The translations under genes were made by a program, and so were the position numbers. A stretch of 51,970 bases of DNA from Deltaproteobacteria bacterium. GTDB taxonomy: Bacteria; Myxococcota_A; Polyangia; JAAYKL01. Below, in pieces: positions 16,454 through 24,754 of this stretch. Every line of letters starts with the position of its first letter. Within the stretch, counting starts at the first letter, position 1. Below the pieces are notes generated by a model. It had not been told where the DNA came from. It worked only from the letters and a program-made list of their open reading frames with translations, and did no database searches. The stretch lies in the NCBI GenBank assembly GCA_016936575.1, contig JAFGXQ010000012.1:1-51970 (forward strand), read 5' to 3'.

Positions 16454-17281
16454 TTGGAGGCGGCCACCGGTCGTTCTTGCCGGGGGGTGTTCCGGGAGCC
16501 GATGTCCGAGGCGGGTATTTTAACCGCGTACAATCAAATTCTCACATCGCCTCGTCCAGACCGGGGATTGGATATTCTGTCGCGCACCGGCGTGTTGGCG
16601 TACACCCTACCCGAAGTGAGCGCATTGGTGGGTTTCGGTGACGAAAAACAGCACAAAGATGTGTGGGTCCATACCAAAAAAGTCATTCGCCAAACTCCCA
16701 ACCGACTTGTGGTGCGTTGGGCTGCGTTGCTGCATGACATCGGCAAAGTGCCCACCCGAAAATTCAACGGAAACGGCCAGGTCTCCTTTATCGGCCATCC
16801 GGAAGTGGGGGCCCGGATGTTCGAAAAAATCGCCTGTCGACTGCCCTTTCCTGAAGACGCGCAAACCGAAATTCGATTTTTGATTGCCGCACACCTTCGG
16901 GCGTCGGCGTATCAGGAGAGCTGGACCGACTCAGCGGTACGTCGCTTTGCCGTCGATACCGGGCCGTATCTGGAAAATTTGTTCGACCTTTGTCGGGCGG
17001 ATATTACCAGCAAGTATGAGGAAAAAGTGCGCCGCGGGCTGCGGCAAATCAATCTGCTGGCCGGTCGGGTGTTGAAAATTCTGCAGGAGGACGCCAAACC
17101 CAAGGCGCTGCCGAAGGGGCTGGGGCAGGAGCTGATATCTGCATTCGGCATTCCGCCGGGAAAGTCACTGGGCGATTTGATGAAACGGTTGACCCTGGCG
17201 GTGGAGCGAGGGACGCTTCCCCCCGAAGCGAGCTTTTCGGTGTACGTGAAGTATGTGCTCGAGCATCCGGAAATTCGCTGA
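16454..17281 (+). CDS. HD-domain protein resembling a CCA-adding enzyme without its catalytic head
   Basis: This 275-residue protein matches the C-terminal two-thirds of class II tRNA nucleotidyltransferases. It has the RNA-binding neck (GILTAYNQILTSPRPDRGLD, then TGVLAYTLPEV) and an HD domain with ALLHDIGKVPTRK and HPEVGARMFEKIA. The GxS/DxD nucleotidyltransferase head is absent, so it cannot add CCA and may act as a metal-dependent phosphohydrolase or an RNA-binding factor. The start is uncertain. The only ordinary codon is TTG at 16454, which has no good ribosome site. The frame is open back to 16355, and a CTG at 16409 lies six bases after AGGAG. It is co-directional with pgk, 120 bases downstream. 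Confidence 0.82.
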   Translation: MEAATGRSCRGVFREPMSEAGILTAYNQILTSPRPDRGLDILSRTGVLAYTLPEVSALVGFGDEKQHKDVWVHTKKVIRQTPNRLVVRWAALLHDIGKVPTRKFNGNGQVSFIGHPEVGARMFEKIACRLPFPEDAQTEIRFLIAAHLRASAYQESWTDSAVRRFAVDTGPYLENLFDLCRADITSKYEEKVRRGLRQINLLAGRVLKILQEDAKPKALPKGLGQELISAFGIPPGKSLGDLMKRLTLAVERGTLPPEASFSVYVKYVLEHPEIR

Positions 17282-17401
17282 GATTTCACTCGGAATTCAC
17301 TTGTAAAGCAAACCTTTTTTGCCCTACACTGCCTTCGTTTTTTGAATATTGCAAACGACCGCTTTAAATGAACGAAGCGACCCAAGAAAAAGGATGTAGT
17401 T

Positions 17402-18637
17402 ATGGCAAAATTATTCGTTGAAGACCTGGCGTTAAACGGCAAGAAGGTGATTTCCCGCGTGGATTTCAATGTTCCGATTAAAGACGGCAAAGTAGATAAT
17501 GATAAACGAATTCGTGCGTCGCTGCCCACGATTCAGTACATTCTCGACCAGGGCGCATCGCTGATTCTGATGAGTCACCTGGGGCGTCCCGACGGTTTGG
17601 TGAAACCCGAATTCAGTCTGAAACCCGCGGCGGACCGTCTGGGTGAGCTGCTCGGCAAAGATGTGAAATTCGTTGGTGATTGCGTTGGTGCCGAAGTTGA
17701 CGCGGCTGCGGCGGCGTTGCAGCCCGGCGAAGTTCTCGTACTGGAAAACCTGCGGTTCCACGTTGAAGAGACAGGCAAAGGTGTTGATGCGGCTGGAAAC
17801 AAAGTGGCTGCCGACGCCGACAAAGTGAAAGCGTTCCGAGCTGCCTTGACGAAACTGGCCGATGTGTATGTAAACGACGCATTCGGCACCGCTCACCGCG
17901 ATCACAGCTCCATGACCGGCGTGGAATTGCCCGAGCGCGCCTGCGGATACCTGCTGAAAAAAGAAATCGACTTCCTCGGCGAAGCGCTGAAAGCACCGGA
18001 AAAACCGTTTGTGGCCGTTATCGGCGGTGCCAAGATTTCGGGTAAAATCGATGTTATCGAAGCATTGTTGCCGAAAGTCGATAAATTGATTATCGGCGGC
18101 GCCATGGCCAATACATTTTACAAGGCCCAGGGCAAGGAAATCGGCACATCATTGTGTGAAGACGAACGCATTGAGATGGCCAAGGATCTGCTCGCCAAAG
18201 GCGGCGACAAAATTCAGCTGCCCGTGGATTGCGGCGTGGTAAAAGAAATGGATTTCGGCGCGCGCACCTGCAGCGACATCACCTACGTGGATGCCGGTGC
18301 AATTCCTGCCGACCAGATGGCCATTGACGCCGGACCCAAATCGGTTGAGATTTTCTCAGATATCGTCAAAGGCGCCAAAACCGTGGTTTGGAACGGTCCA
18401 ATGGGCGTGTTTGAAATCGCTGAGAGCGCCAAGGGAACATTCGGTGTGGCCGAAGCGCTGGCCGCGGCTACCGCCAACGGCGCCATCACAATCATCGGCG
18501 GCGGTGATTCTGTAAGCGCGATTGAAAAAGCCAACCTCTCCGACAAAGTATCTCACGTATCGACCGGCGGAGGCGCGTCTCTCGAGTATCTCGAAGGCAA
18601 AGAGCTCCCCGGCGTGGTTGCCCTGACCGAAAAATAA
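17402..18637 (+). CDS. pgk: Phosphoglycerate kinase
   Basis: This glycolytic and gluconeogenic enzyme interconverts 1,3-bisphosphoglycerate plus ADP with 3-phosphoglycerate plus ATP. It has 411 residues, normal for the family. The substrate-binding N-terminal domain has SRVDFNVPIKDG, SHLGRPDG and LENLRFHVEE; the nucleotide domain has VAVIGGAKISGKI, WNGPMGVFE and the C-terminal GGGDSVSAIEK and STGGGASLE loops. A small insertion around DAAGNKVAADADKV is tolerated in the family. AAGGATG precedes the ATG. A weak promoter candidate, TTGTAA (17301) with TACACT (17325), suggests its own transcription. The downstream lipoprotein gene is convergent. Confidence 0.98.
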   Translation: MAKLFVEDLALNGKKVISRVDFNVPIKDGKVDNDKRIRASLPTIQYILDQGASLILMSHLGRPDGLVKPEFSLKPAADRLGELLGKDVKFVGDCVGAEVDAAAAALQPGEVLVLENLRFHVEETGKGVDAAGNKVAADADKVKAFRAALTKLADVYVNDAFGTAHRDHSSMTGVELPERACGYLLKKEIDFLGEALKAPEKPFVAVIGGAKISGKIDVIEALLPKVDKLIIGGAMANTFYKAQGKEIGTSLCEDERIEMAKDLLAKGGDKIQLPVDCGVVKEMDFGARTCSDITYVDAGAIPADQMAIDAGPKSVEIFSDIVKGAKTVVWNGPMGVFEIAESAKGTFGVAEALAAATANGAITIIGGGDSVSAIEKANLSDKVSHVSTGGGASLEYLEGKELPGVVALTEK

Positions 18638-18652
18638 ATTTTCGAATATGAA

Positions 18653-19060
18653 TTAGAAGGGTTGGCCGGAGTAGATTTCTTCGGCCACCATCCACCATTT
18701 TCCTTCGCGATATTCCCAGTGCTGGTTGGTTACCGTATCGTACACGACCATTTCGTTTTTGCGAAACCAGGTGAATTTCACGCTGACCAGGGCTTTCCGG
18801 TTTACCTCATCGTAAATTACCTGCAGCACTTCCGCCGAAGAAATCTGCACATTGGAACCCCAGCCTTCATGCAGTTTTTTGAAATGATCCAGTGCCTCGT
18901 CATCGACCACGGGAAGCACATCGTTGTACCTGCCCCAGCGCAGACCTTCATTGAACTGATAGATGCCGCGGTCCAGTTTTTCTTTGGGTCCTTCGGCCAA
19001 ACCACAACCGGCCGCAACCACGATTGCGGCAATCCAAACAGCAAGTAATCGATAATTCAT
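18653..19060 (-). CDS. Small lipoprotein, downstream of the kinase/phosphatase pair
   Basis: A 135-residue lipoprotein. The signal ends IVVAAGC, and the mature part is a compact domain with QFNEGLRWGRYNDVLPVVD and, near the end, VTNQHWEYREGKWWMVAEE. Such WxYxxGxWW endings occur in small periplasmic NTF2-like or DUF4864-like proteins, so a cone-shaped binding fold is plausible but unproven. The ATG at 19060 lies just past the stop of the PP2C gene (19068), with GAGGA overlapping that stop, so translation is probably coupled. It ends 15 bases from the convergent pgk stop. Confidence 0.85.
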   Translation of the reverse strand: MNYRLLAVWIAAIVVAAGCGLAEGPKEKLDRGIYQFNEGLRWGRYNDVLPVVDDEALDHFKKLHEGWGSNVQISSAEVLQVIYDEVNRKALVSVKFTWFRKNEMVVYDTVTNQHWEYREGKWWMVAEEIYSGQPF

Positions 19061-19067
19061 TGGGATT

Positions 19068-19847
19068 TCAGTCCTCTTGGACGACTTCGACAAGAATGAC
19101 GGTGATGTTGTCTTCGCCGCCGCGTTCATTGGCGCCGTTGATGAGCGCCTGAGCGGCCTGTCTCAGAGTCGCGCGATTGGTTTCAACAATCTGTAGAATC
19201 TCCCGATCTTTGAGCATGCCGTTCAAGCCATCGGAGCAAAGCAGCAGAATATCACCGGTTTCTATCTGAATGGTCTGAACATCGACCAGCACTTTGTCCT
19301 GCATTCCAAGCGCGCGGGTGATCACATTGGACGGCAGTTCCGCCAGCTGTTCCTCGGTCAGGTCGGGCGCAGCACGCAGATAATCGTTAATCAGAGAGTG
19401 ATCCAGCGTAATCGCCGCAATTTCGCCATTGCGAATTCGGTAGCAGCGGGAGTCTCCCACATGGGCGACGTGCATCGCGGTGTTATTTTCAATTCCCATA
19501 ATACCGACAACCGTGGTTCCCATGCCCTGGTGCTCTTCACTCTGATTCGACTTCTGAAAAATTCTGCTGTTCCCCATCTGAATTGAGGTAACAAAGCGGT
19601 TCACCGAAGTGGGCGAATTGGGATCGAACTGAAACGGCCACGTAATATCATCTTTGGCAGTGGCATCGAAAAATTCGCCTATCGCCTGAATCGCGAGGCT
19701 GGACGCGACATCTCCGGCCCGGTGTCCTCCCATTCCGTCTGCAACAACAAATAGATTGTAATCCGGAAATAAACCGAAGCTGTCCTCATTGTGGTCCCGT
19801 TCGCGACCTACATCGGTTACTCCCTCTACTTTCAGCACTTTTCCCAT
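19068..19847 (-). CDS. PP2C-family Ser/Thr protein phosphatase
   Basis: A 259-residue, soluble, metal-dependent phosphatase. The metal-binding Asp residues are seen in RDHNEDSFG, FVVADGMGGHRAGD, LLCSDGLNGM and GGEDNITVIL, the standard PP2C order. An insert with Asn, Gln and Ser around FQKSNQSEEHQGMGTTVVG carries the usual TT strand. It lies 103 bases downstream of a Ser/Thr kinase gene on the same strand and should reverse that kinase's action. The start ATG at 19847 is preceded by GAGG at six bases; a TTG two codons upstream is a weaker choice. Confidence 0.95.
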   Translation of the reverse strand: MGKVLKVEGVTDVGRERDHNEDSFGLFPDYNLFVVADGMGGHRAGDVASSLAIQAIGEFFDATAKDDITWPFQFDPNSPTSVNRFVTSIQMGNSRIFQKSNQSEEHQGMGTTVVGIMGIENNTAMHVAHVGDSRCYRIRNGEIAAITLDHSLINDYLRAAPDLTEEQLAELPSNVITRALGMQDKVLVDVQTIQIETGDILLLCSDGLNGMLKDREILQIVETNRATLRQAAQALINGANERGGEDNITVILVEVVQED

Positions 19848-19950
19848 TCGCAACCTCGCTCCATTCCGAACGTTTCGTCCGGAAAGACGATTTTAGACGT
19901 TAAACTCTCAATATCATAGCATGAAAAATTCCCATCGCCAAAAACCTTGC

Positions 19951-21246
19951 CTAAGGGATAAAACCCAACGCCCAGGCGATGGCGATGATCAATGTTACAG
20001 CTGCCAATGCCACGGTAAGTCCGACCCAAAAATTCTGTCGATCTTCCGTGCCGTCGTCTTCTTCCTCTTCGTACCCGGCGTTGGATACCGAGCCGGTCTG
20101 GTATGCCCCGGAAGGGGTATAGGCGCCCGGCATACTCTGATTGGAATCCCGATACCCCGGCGGAGACCCCGAATGTGAATTAAACCCCGAAACGTCAACC
20201 GGCGCATTGGGGTTTGATGTCCGCGACGGCGGTCTTCGTCGAAGGGTCATTCCCCCGTCCAAAGACGAGAACACCGCGATTTCCTGCTGGATGAAATTGT
20301 CAATAATCGCTTGTTTGTCGATGTGTTTATTCGGGTCGCCGATAACGTTTTCGAGCGTTCTTCGAATATCGAACCCGGTGACCTTTAATTGGGCTGAAAA
20401 CAGAAAGTGCGCAAGAGATTCGGCCAGGTCGTCACAGGTCTGATACCGCTGATTGGGATCGACCGCCAACGCGCTACGTACAATACCTTCAAGTTGCGGG
20501 TGAATACCCGGATTAAACTGCTGCATAGACGGTACGTATCCGGCGCGGACATTGTTGATGGTTTCTACATCGGTATTTCCCAGAAACAGTCGTTGTCCGG
20601 TAAGCAGTTCGTACAATACGATGCCGCAACAGAAAACGTCCATTCGCAAATCCACTTTTTTACCTGTGGCCGCCTCGGGCGAGAGATAGGCGTACTTGCC
20701 CTTAACCACCCCGGGGTCGGTGACTTCCAGCTGACTGGTGGCTTTGGCCAGTCCGAAGTCCACTATTTTCACCTCGCCCTGTTTTGAAATCAGCACATTG
20801 GGCGGGCTGACGTCGCGGTGAACGATACCCAGGCTTCGGCCCTTGGCGTCTTTCAGACCGTGCGCGTAGGAAAGGCCGCGACACATTTCCATCACAATGA
20901 AAATGCTCTGTTCGATGGGCAGCAGCTGATTGCGGCTTTTCATTTTCTGCATCAGCGCCTTCAGGTTGGTGCCGTTCACAAACTCCATCACGATGAAGTA
21001 GGTGCCGCCGGCCTGCCCAATATCGAAGACCTGCACCACATTGGCGTGGCTTAAGTGAAGACTGAGGCGCGCCTCATCGAGAAACATGGCGATGAATTTT
21101 TTATTCTCGGCCAGGTGAGGAAGAACGCGTTTGATGGCGACCTTTTTTTCGAACCCTTCGATTCCTTCGGCGACCGCTTCATACACCTCGGCCATACCGC
21201 CCGCGTCCAGTTTTCGTATTACTTTGTATTTTTCTCGATCAGCCAT
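19951..21246 (-). CDS. Membrane-anchored Ser/Thr protein kinase (Hanks type)
   Basis: A 431-residue kinase. Its domain spans 7-275, with a Gly-loop (KLDAGGMAEVYEA), Lys39 in VAIKRV, catalytic Asp145 in HRDVSPPN and Asp163 in DFGLA, then SPEAATG and DVFCCGIVLYELLTG. HRDVSPxN is common in kinases of Myxococcota. A further helical region (290-330) and a Ser/Pro/Gly-rich segment follow. One membrane helix (about 409-428) ends the chain five residues before the C-terminus, so this is a tail-anchored protein with no sensor domain outside the membrane. The downstream PP2C gene is its likely counterpart. Confidence 0.95.
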   Translation of the reverse strand: MADREKYKVIRKLDAGGMAEVYEAVAEGIEGFEKKVAIKRVLPHLAENKKFIAMFLDEARLSLHLSHANVVQVFDIGQAGGTYFIVMEFVNGTNLKALMQKMKSRNQLLPIEQSIFIVMEMCRGLSYAHGLKDAKGRSLGIVHRDVSPPNVLISKQGEVKIVDFGLAKATSQLEVTDPGVVKGKYAYLSPEAATGKKVDLRMDVFCCGIVLYELLTGQRLFLGNTDVETINNVRAGYVPSMQQFNPGIHPQLEGIVRSALAVDPNQRYQTCDDLAESLAHFLFSAQLKVTGFDIRRTLENVIGDPNKHIDKQAIIDNFIQQEIAVFSSLDGGMTLRRRPPSRTSNPNAPVDVSGFNSHSGSPPGYRDSNQSMPGAYTPSGAYQTGSVSNAGYEEEEDDGTEDRQNFWVGLTVALAAVTLIIAIAWALGFIP

Positions 21247-21512
21247 AAACGAATGTTTAGTCTATTATCAGTAATCTGAGCCTTTTGCAGCCGTTTTTTC
21301 ATCCAGTTTAAATTATCTAATTAAATTCTATAATCGAAAAGCAGTTAAGACACTACATCAAGAACCCACGCAATGGAACAAAAAGACCTCGAATCGGTAA
21401 CATTTATTTTCGGTGCATCGCATCAACATCGCTATCGATTATTAAATCTGGCATTTGAATGTTTGCGTAAGCGGACGCTTGCAGGGGGAGGCAAGTGTGT
21501 TACTGTAACGCA
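21247..21512. promoter_or_regulatory. Divergent intergenic region between the Ser/Thr kinase and rseP genes
   Basis: This AT-rich stretch contains a perfect TATAAT at 21329-21334 on the plus strand, about 180 bases before rseP, without an obvious -35 box. The kinase start has no clear ribosome site. I see no gene here. The short run GGGGGAGG at 21484-21491 lies too close to a GTG at 21495 and rather far from the ATG at 21513. Confidence 0.35.
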
Positions 21513-23252
21513 ATGAGCGTGTTCACAGGTATTTTCTATTTTCTCATTCTGGTCGGCATTTTGATTTTTATCCACGAGGGTGGTCATTTCATTTTCGCCA
21601 AACTTTTTCATGTTCGGGTCCATGTGTTTTCGCTGGGAATGGGCCCAAGGCTATTCGGCATTAAAAAGGGCGACACCGACTACCGAATTTCCGCGGTGCC
21701 CATCGGTGGATACGTTCGCATGCTGGGAGAAGATCCCGGCGAGGAGCTGAACGATGCGGAACTGAGCGAATCCATTCAGGGCATCGCCCCGTGGAAAAAA
21801 ATTGTCATATTTGCTGCCGGTCCGGCGATGAATCTGATTTTCCCGCTGTTTCTGTATTTTTTTCTCGCCCTCGGTCAGAAGGAATTGCCCCCGGCCGAAG
21901 TGGGAATGATTATTGAAAACAGCCCCGCTCAGGCAGCCGGTCTGCAAAGCGGTGACAAAATTATCGCCATCGACGGCAGCCCGGTCTACAGCTTTAACCA
22001 CATGGTAGACCTTATTCAGGACCGACCGGGAGAAAAGTTGACCCTGTCGGTGGATCGGAGCGGAAAAATCATTCAGACCGACATCGTGCCCGAAGCCAAG
22101 CACGGTCCCAAGTACCAGATTCCGTTTTTGCGCCATATTCCCGGCGTGAAGGGGCTGATTGGAATTGTGGGCATTTATCCCAACACCATTATTTCGGTGC
22201 AGTCCAGTCATTCTCATCCGGTGCCGCCGCTGCAAACCTTCGACAAGGTGCTCGCCGTTAATGACCAACCTGTGGAGCGACTTATCGATCTGGAACAGCA
22301 CATTCTGGAACATCAGGGCGAGGAAATTCAGATTACCTTTGTGCGCGCCAAGTCCACCCTTCCCAAAGAATTGTTTCCAAACGCCAGGGAAGCAGCCGAG
22401 CTCGATTTGGAAAAACAACCGGCCATATTTGAAAAGAGCAAACGTACGGTGACTTACCGCGTCCCTGACAAAATTGATTCTCTGGCGGATATTGGTATCG
22501 GTTCCTCGATGGGATATGTATTGAACGTGACGCCCCAAGGACCTGCGGATCGCATCGGATTGCAGCGGGGCGACAAATTGGTTGCAGTGGACGGAAAAGA
22601 AGCCAATGCGTTTGATATACTCGCAACGTTATTGCAGGTGAATAAAGACGCCTCAAACACTAAACGGCATACCCTTGTTTGGGAGCGAAACGGAGAGCGA
22701 CATCGCGCTGCCTATCAGGCCGATTTTTTCGCTGCGGGCACTAAAAAGGATTTGGGCGTGGCAGACGATATCGTGGAGCCTGGATTTCATGTGCGCCCCT
22801 TTTCTGAAGAGTGGTTCGGCATTACGCCTGACCCCATTCCCAACCTTCACGCCACCGGATATGCATTACACATGGCGGTACAGCAGACTCTGTTCTGGTC
22901 GGAAGTGATTATCGATGTGTTGAAATCTGTGGCCACCGGAAACATTTCACCCAAAGCGTTCAGCGGCCCCATCGGCATCGGTCATGCGGCCGCGCAGGTG
23001 GGGCAGGAGGGGCCCGGTGCGTTTTTCGGATTCATGGGGTTTGTGAGTCTGAACCTGGGGTTGATGAATCTGCTGCTGCCGATTCCCATTCTTGACGGCG
23101 GCCGCCTGTTGATTATTGTGACCGAGGTGGTGATGCGCAGACGGTTGTCGGCGCGGATTCAGGAGCGGGTGTTGGTGACCGGCGCAATCATGGTGCTCAT
23201 GCTGATGGTCTGGGCGGTGATTATGGATATTGCCCGATTGTTTGTCGGGTAG
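21513..23252 (+). CDS. rseP: RseP-type site-2 intramembrane metalloprotease with three PDZ domains
   Basis: This zinc protease cuts membrane-embedded regulators such as anti-sigma factors. HEGGH lies at residues 21-25 in the first helix, and the third ligand is in ILDGGR near the C-terminus, before two further helices. It has 579 residues, more than the usual 420-450. The extra length is in the periplasmic region, which holds three PDZ-like units: PPAEVGMIIENSPAQAAGL, a degenerate middle one (FDKVLAVNDQPVERL), and VTPQGPADRIGLQRGDKL. ATG 21513 is chosen to match the family N-terminus (MSVFTGIFYFLI); a GTG at 21495 is an alternative. No rasP-linked genes (dxr, cdsA) are next to it. Confidence 0.95.
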   Translation: MSVFTGIFYFLILVGILIFIHEGGHFIFAKLFHVRVHVFSLGMGPRLFGIKKGDTDYRISAVPIGGYVRMLGEDPGEELNDAELSESIQGIAPWKKIVIFAAGPAMNLIFPLFLYFFLALGQKELPPAEVGMIIENSPAQAAGLQSGDKIIAIDGSPVYSFNHMVDLIQDRPGEKLTLSVDRSGKIIQTDIVPEAKHGPKYQIPFLRHIPGVKGLIGIVGIYPNTIISVQSSHSHPVPPLQTFDKVLAVNDQPVERLIDLEQHILEHQGEEIQITFVRAKSTLPKELFPNAREAAELDLEKQPAIFEKSKRTVTYRVPDKIDSLADIGIGSSMGYVLNVTPQGPADRIGLQRGDKLVAVDGKEANAFDILATLLQVNKDASNTKRHTLVWERNGERHRAAYQADFFAAGTKKDLGVADDIVEPGFHVRPFSEEWFGITPDPIPNLHATGYALHMAVQQTLFWSEVIIDVLKSVATGNISPKAFSGPIGIGHAAAQVGQEGPGAFFGFMGFVSLNLGLMNLLLPIPILDGGRLLIIVTEVVMRRRLSARIQERVLVTGAIMVLMLMVWAVIMDIARLFVG

Positions 23253-23460
23253 TATCATCCCCTTTGCGGCGGCGGTGCTATGAACACAAATTTGACAAGT
23301 CAAGTTTGATTGGCGCTCTTGAATTGTATCAATAATGATTCATTATAATTGTATCATTTTTGATTCATTCGAACGAATGACGGCCCCCGAATACGGGTAC
23401 ACCTGGTCGGATCGGGTCGACGATCCGCAATCGGAAAACAGAGTGTCGTGTCGTCGCAGG
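23253..23460. promoter_or_regulatory. Convergent intergenic region with paired operator-like repeats around a TATAAT box
   Basis: Between two convergent genes, where no promoter is expected, lies a TATAAT (23344-23349). It is flanked by two similar 23-base direct repeats (23322-23344 and 23347-23369), each holding GTATCA-N4-TGATTC. TTGAAT at 23319 is a possible -35 box at 19 bp. Two AA-spaced palindromes are also present: TTGACAAGTCAA (23292-23303) and TCATTCGAACGAATGA (23365-23380). Transcription rightwards would run antisense into the 3' end of the sensor gene. No convincing gene follows. Confidence 0.45.
23322..23369. repeat. Two 23-bp direct repeats, 25-bp period
   Basis: Copies at 23322-23344 and 23347-23369 share 20 of 23 bases; the differences are confined to the central AATAA versus TTTTT stretch. 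Each contains the imperfect palindrome GTATCA-N4-TGATTC. The period of 25 bases is about two and a half helical turns. Confidence 0.75.
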
Positions 23461-24684
23461 CTACCGATTGTTGGATTGCACATGGGCGAATTCTTCGGGA
23501 TACTCCCGTTTAAAACATTCGGGGCAAAGGCCATGAGTCACTTCTGCGTCGGTATGATCGCAAATATATTTTTCTAATTTATCCCAATAGCCCTGATCGT
23601 TACGAACACCTTTACAAAAGGAGCAAATCGGTAATAGCCCGGTCAGCGTTTTTACATCGGAGAGTGCGGTTTCCAATTCACGGGTGCGTTTTTTTACGTT
23701 TTCTTCGAGAGTATCGTTGGCCAGTCGCAACGCCTGTTCCGCTTCTTGTCTTCGTTTGTTCTGTTCGGCAAGTTGCAAATTGATACGTATGAGGGAACGG
23801 TAGCGCCAGATGCCCATGCCCAGAACCGCACCGAGAAGTATTGCTCCCATGAACGCCGCAACCCGTCCGGAGGTGAGAAACGGTTTCGGTTTACCATACC
23901 ATCGATTGTAGATGCGACGGTATGTCGGAGAGGCGATCAGTTGCGCCACCGCGGGGTTCAGTTGCTGCAATAACTCGGGGTTGTTTCGCGAAACCGAAAT
24001 CGCCCGTTTGATTTCGGTCAGGGGTTTTCCCACAACGCGAATGTGATCATCGATATTGGCTGTCCGTGCCAATCTCATAAAAACCGGTTCCGGATAAATA
24101 ACCGCATCGACGTTTCCCGACAAGAGAGAGAAGAGCGCGTCTTCGGGGTGGTCAAATAATTGGGGAATGGTTTGAGGACATTTTTTGACCAACTGTTCAC
24201 CCACGTTCATTTTCACCACACCGACGGTTTTTCCGGCACAATCAGAAAGTCCGTCAATATCGGTTCGGTCTGCCCGAGTGAATATGGAGACGCCGAATGT
24301 TTCAACCGGCGCTGAATACGAGAACAATTCCTGTCGTTCGGGAGTGATTCCCTGATTCGGTATCATATCAATCTCACCCGCTTTTAACGCCGAAAGGAGT
24401 GCGGGCCAGGAATCATACACCACGTAGGTCACCTGAAGGCGGGCGCGCGCAGCGATCTCGTTCATTATATCGACAGCAAATCCCTGAGGTGTTCCGTCGT
24501 CGTCCAACGTGTACTGCGGTGGGAAATTTGACAGCACACCGGCCGTTACTTTTGTTTTTTGGGCGTCGTTGGGAACCTTTGCCGCGAGAAGTACCGGGCA
24601 TAGGAGCAGCAAACACAACACCCAGTTGATTCCATGAGGGAATAGATGTGAACTGCCCGAGAAATGAAACAACCCTTTTTTCAT
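23461..24684 (-). CDS. Periplasmic solute-binding sensor, membrane anchor, coiled coil and C-terminal Cys domain
   Basis: A 407-residue protein built like a BvgS sensor without its kinase. After a signal helix, residues about 45-280 form a family 3 solute-binding domain (GVLSNFPPQYTLDDDGTPQG, GEIDMIPNQGITPERQ, CAGKTVGVVKMNVGEQ). A membrane helix follows (about 290-312, FMGAILLGAVLGMGIW), then a cytoplasmic coiled coil (QNKRRQEAEQALRLAN). The C-terminal 60 residues read LLPICSFCKGVRNDQGYW and HGLCPECFK. I recall this two-pair Cys domain at the ends of PAS proteins and response regulators, where its role is unknown; it may bind zinc. ATG 24684 is used; the frame is open to 24789. No ribosome site is obvious. 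Confidence 0.88.
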   Translation of the reverse strand: MKKGLFHFSGSSHLFPHGINWVLCLLLLCPVLLAAKVPNDAQKTKVTAGVLSNFPPQYTLDDDGTPQGFAVDIMNEIAARARLQVTYVVYDSWPALLSALKAGEIDMIPNQGITPERQELFSYSAPVETFGVSIFTRADRTDIDGLSDCAGKTVGVVKMNVGEQLVKKCPQTIPQLFDHPEDALFSLLSGNVDAVIYPEPVFMRLARTANIDDHIRVVGKPLTEIKRAISVSRNNPELLQQLNPAVAQLIASPTYRRIYNRWYGKPKPFLTSGRVAAFMGAILLGAVLGMGIWRYRSLIRINLQLAEQNKRRQEAEQALRLANDTLEENVKKRTRELETALSDVKTLTGLLPICSFCKGVRNDQGYWDKLEKYICDHTDAEVTHGLCPECFKREYPEEFAHVQSNNR

Positions 24685-24754
24685 TGCAGATAAAATGTAG
24701 CAGAAGTTTTTTTTTCGACAACAAATCGCAAAGCGAAACCAGGGGAAAGAAAGT

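Noticed and set aside
23377-23577. Plus-strand frame after the orphan TATAAT box
   Set aside because: No ribosome site, and most of it overlaps the conserved C-terminal Cys domain of the minus-strand sensor gene.
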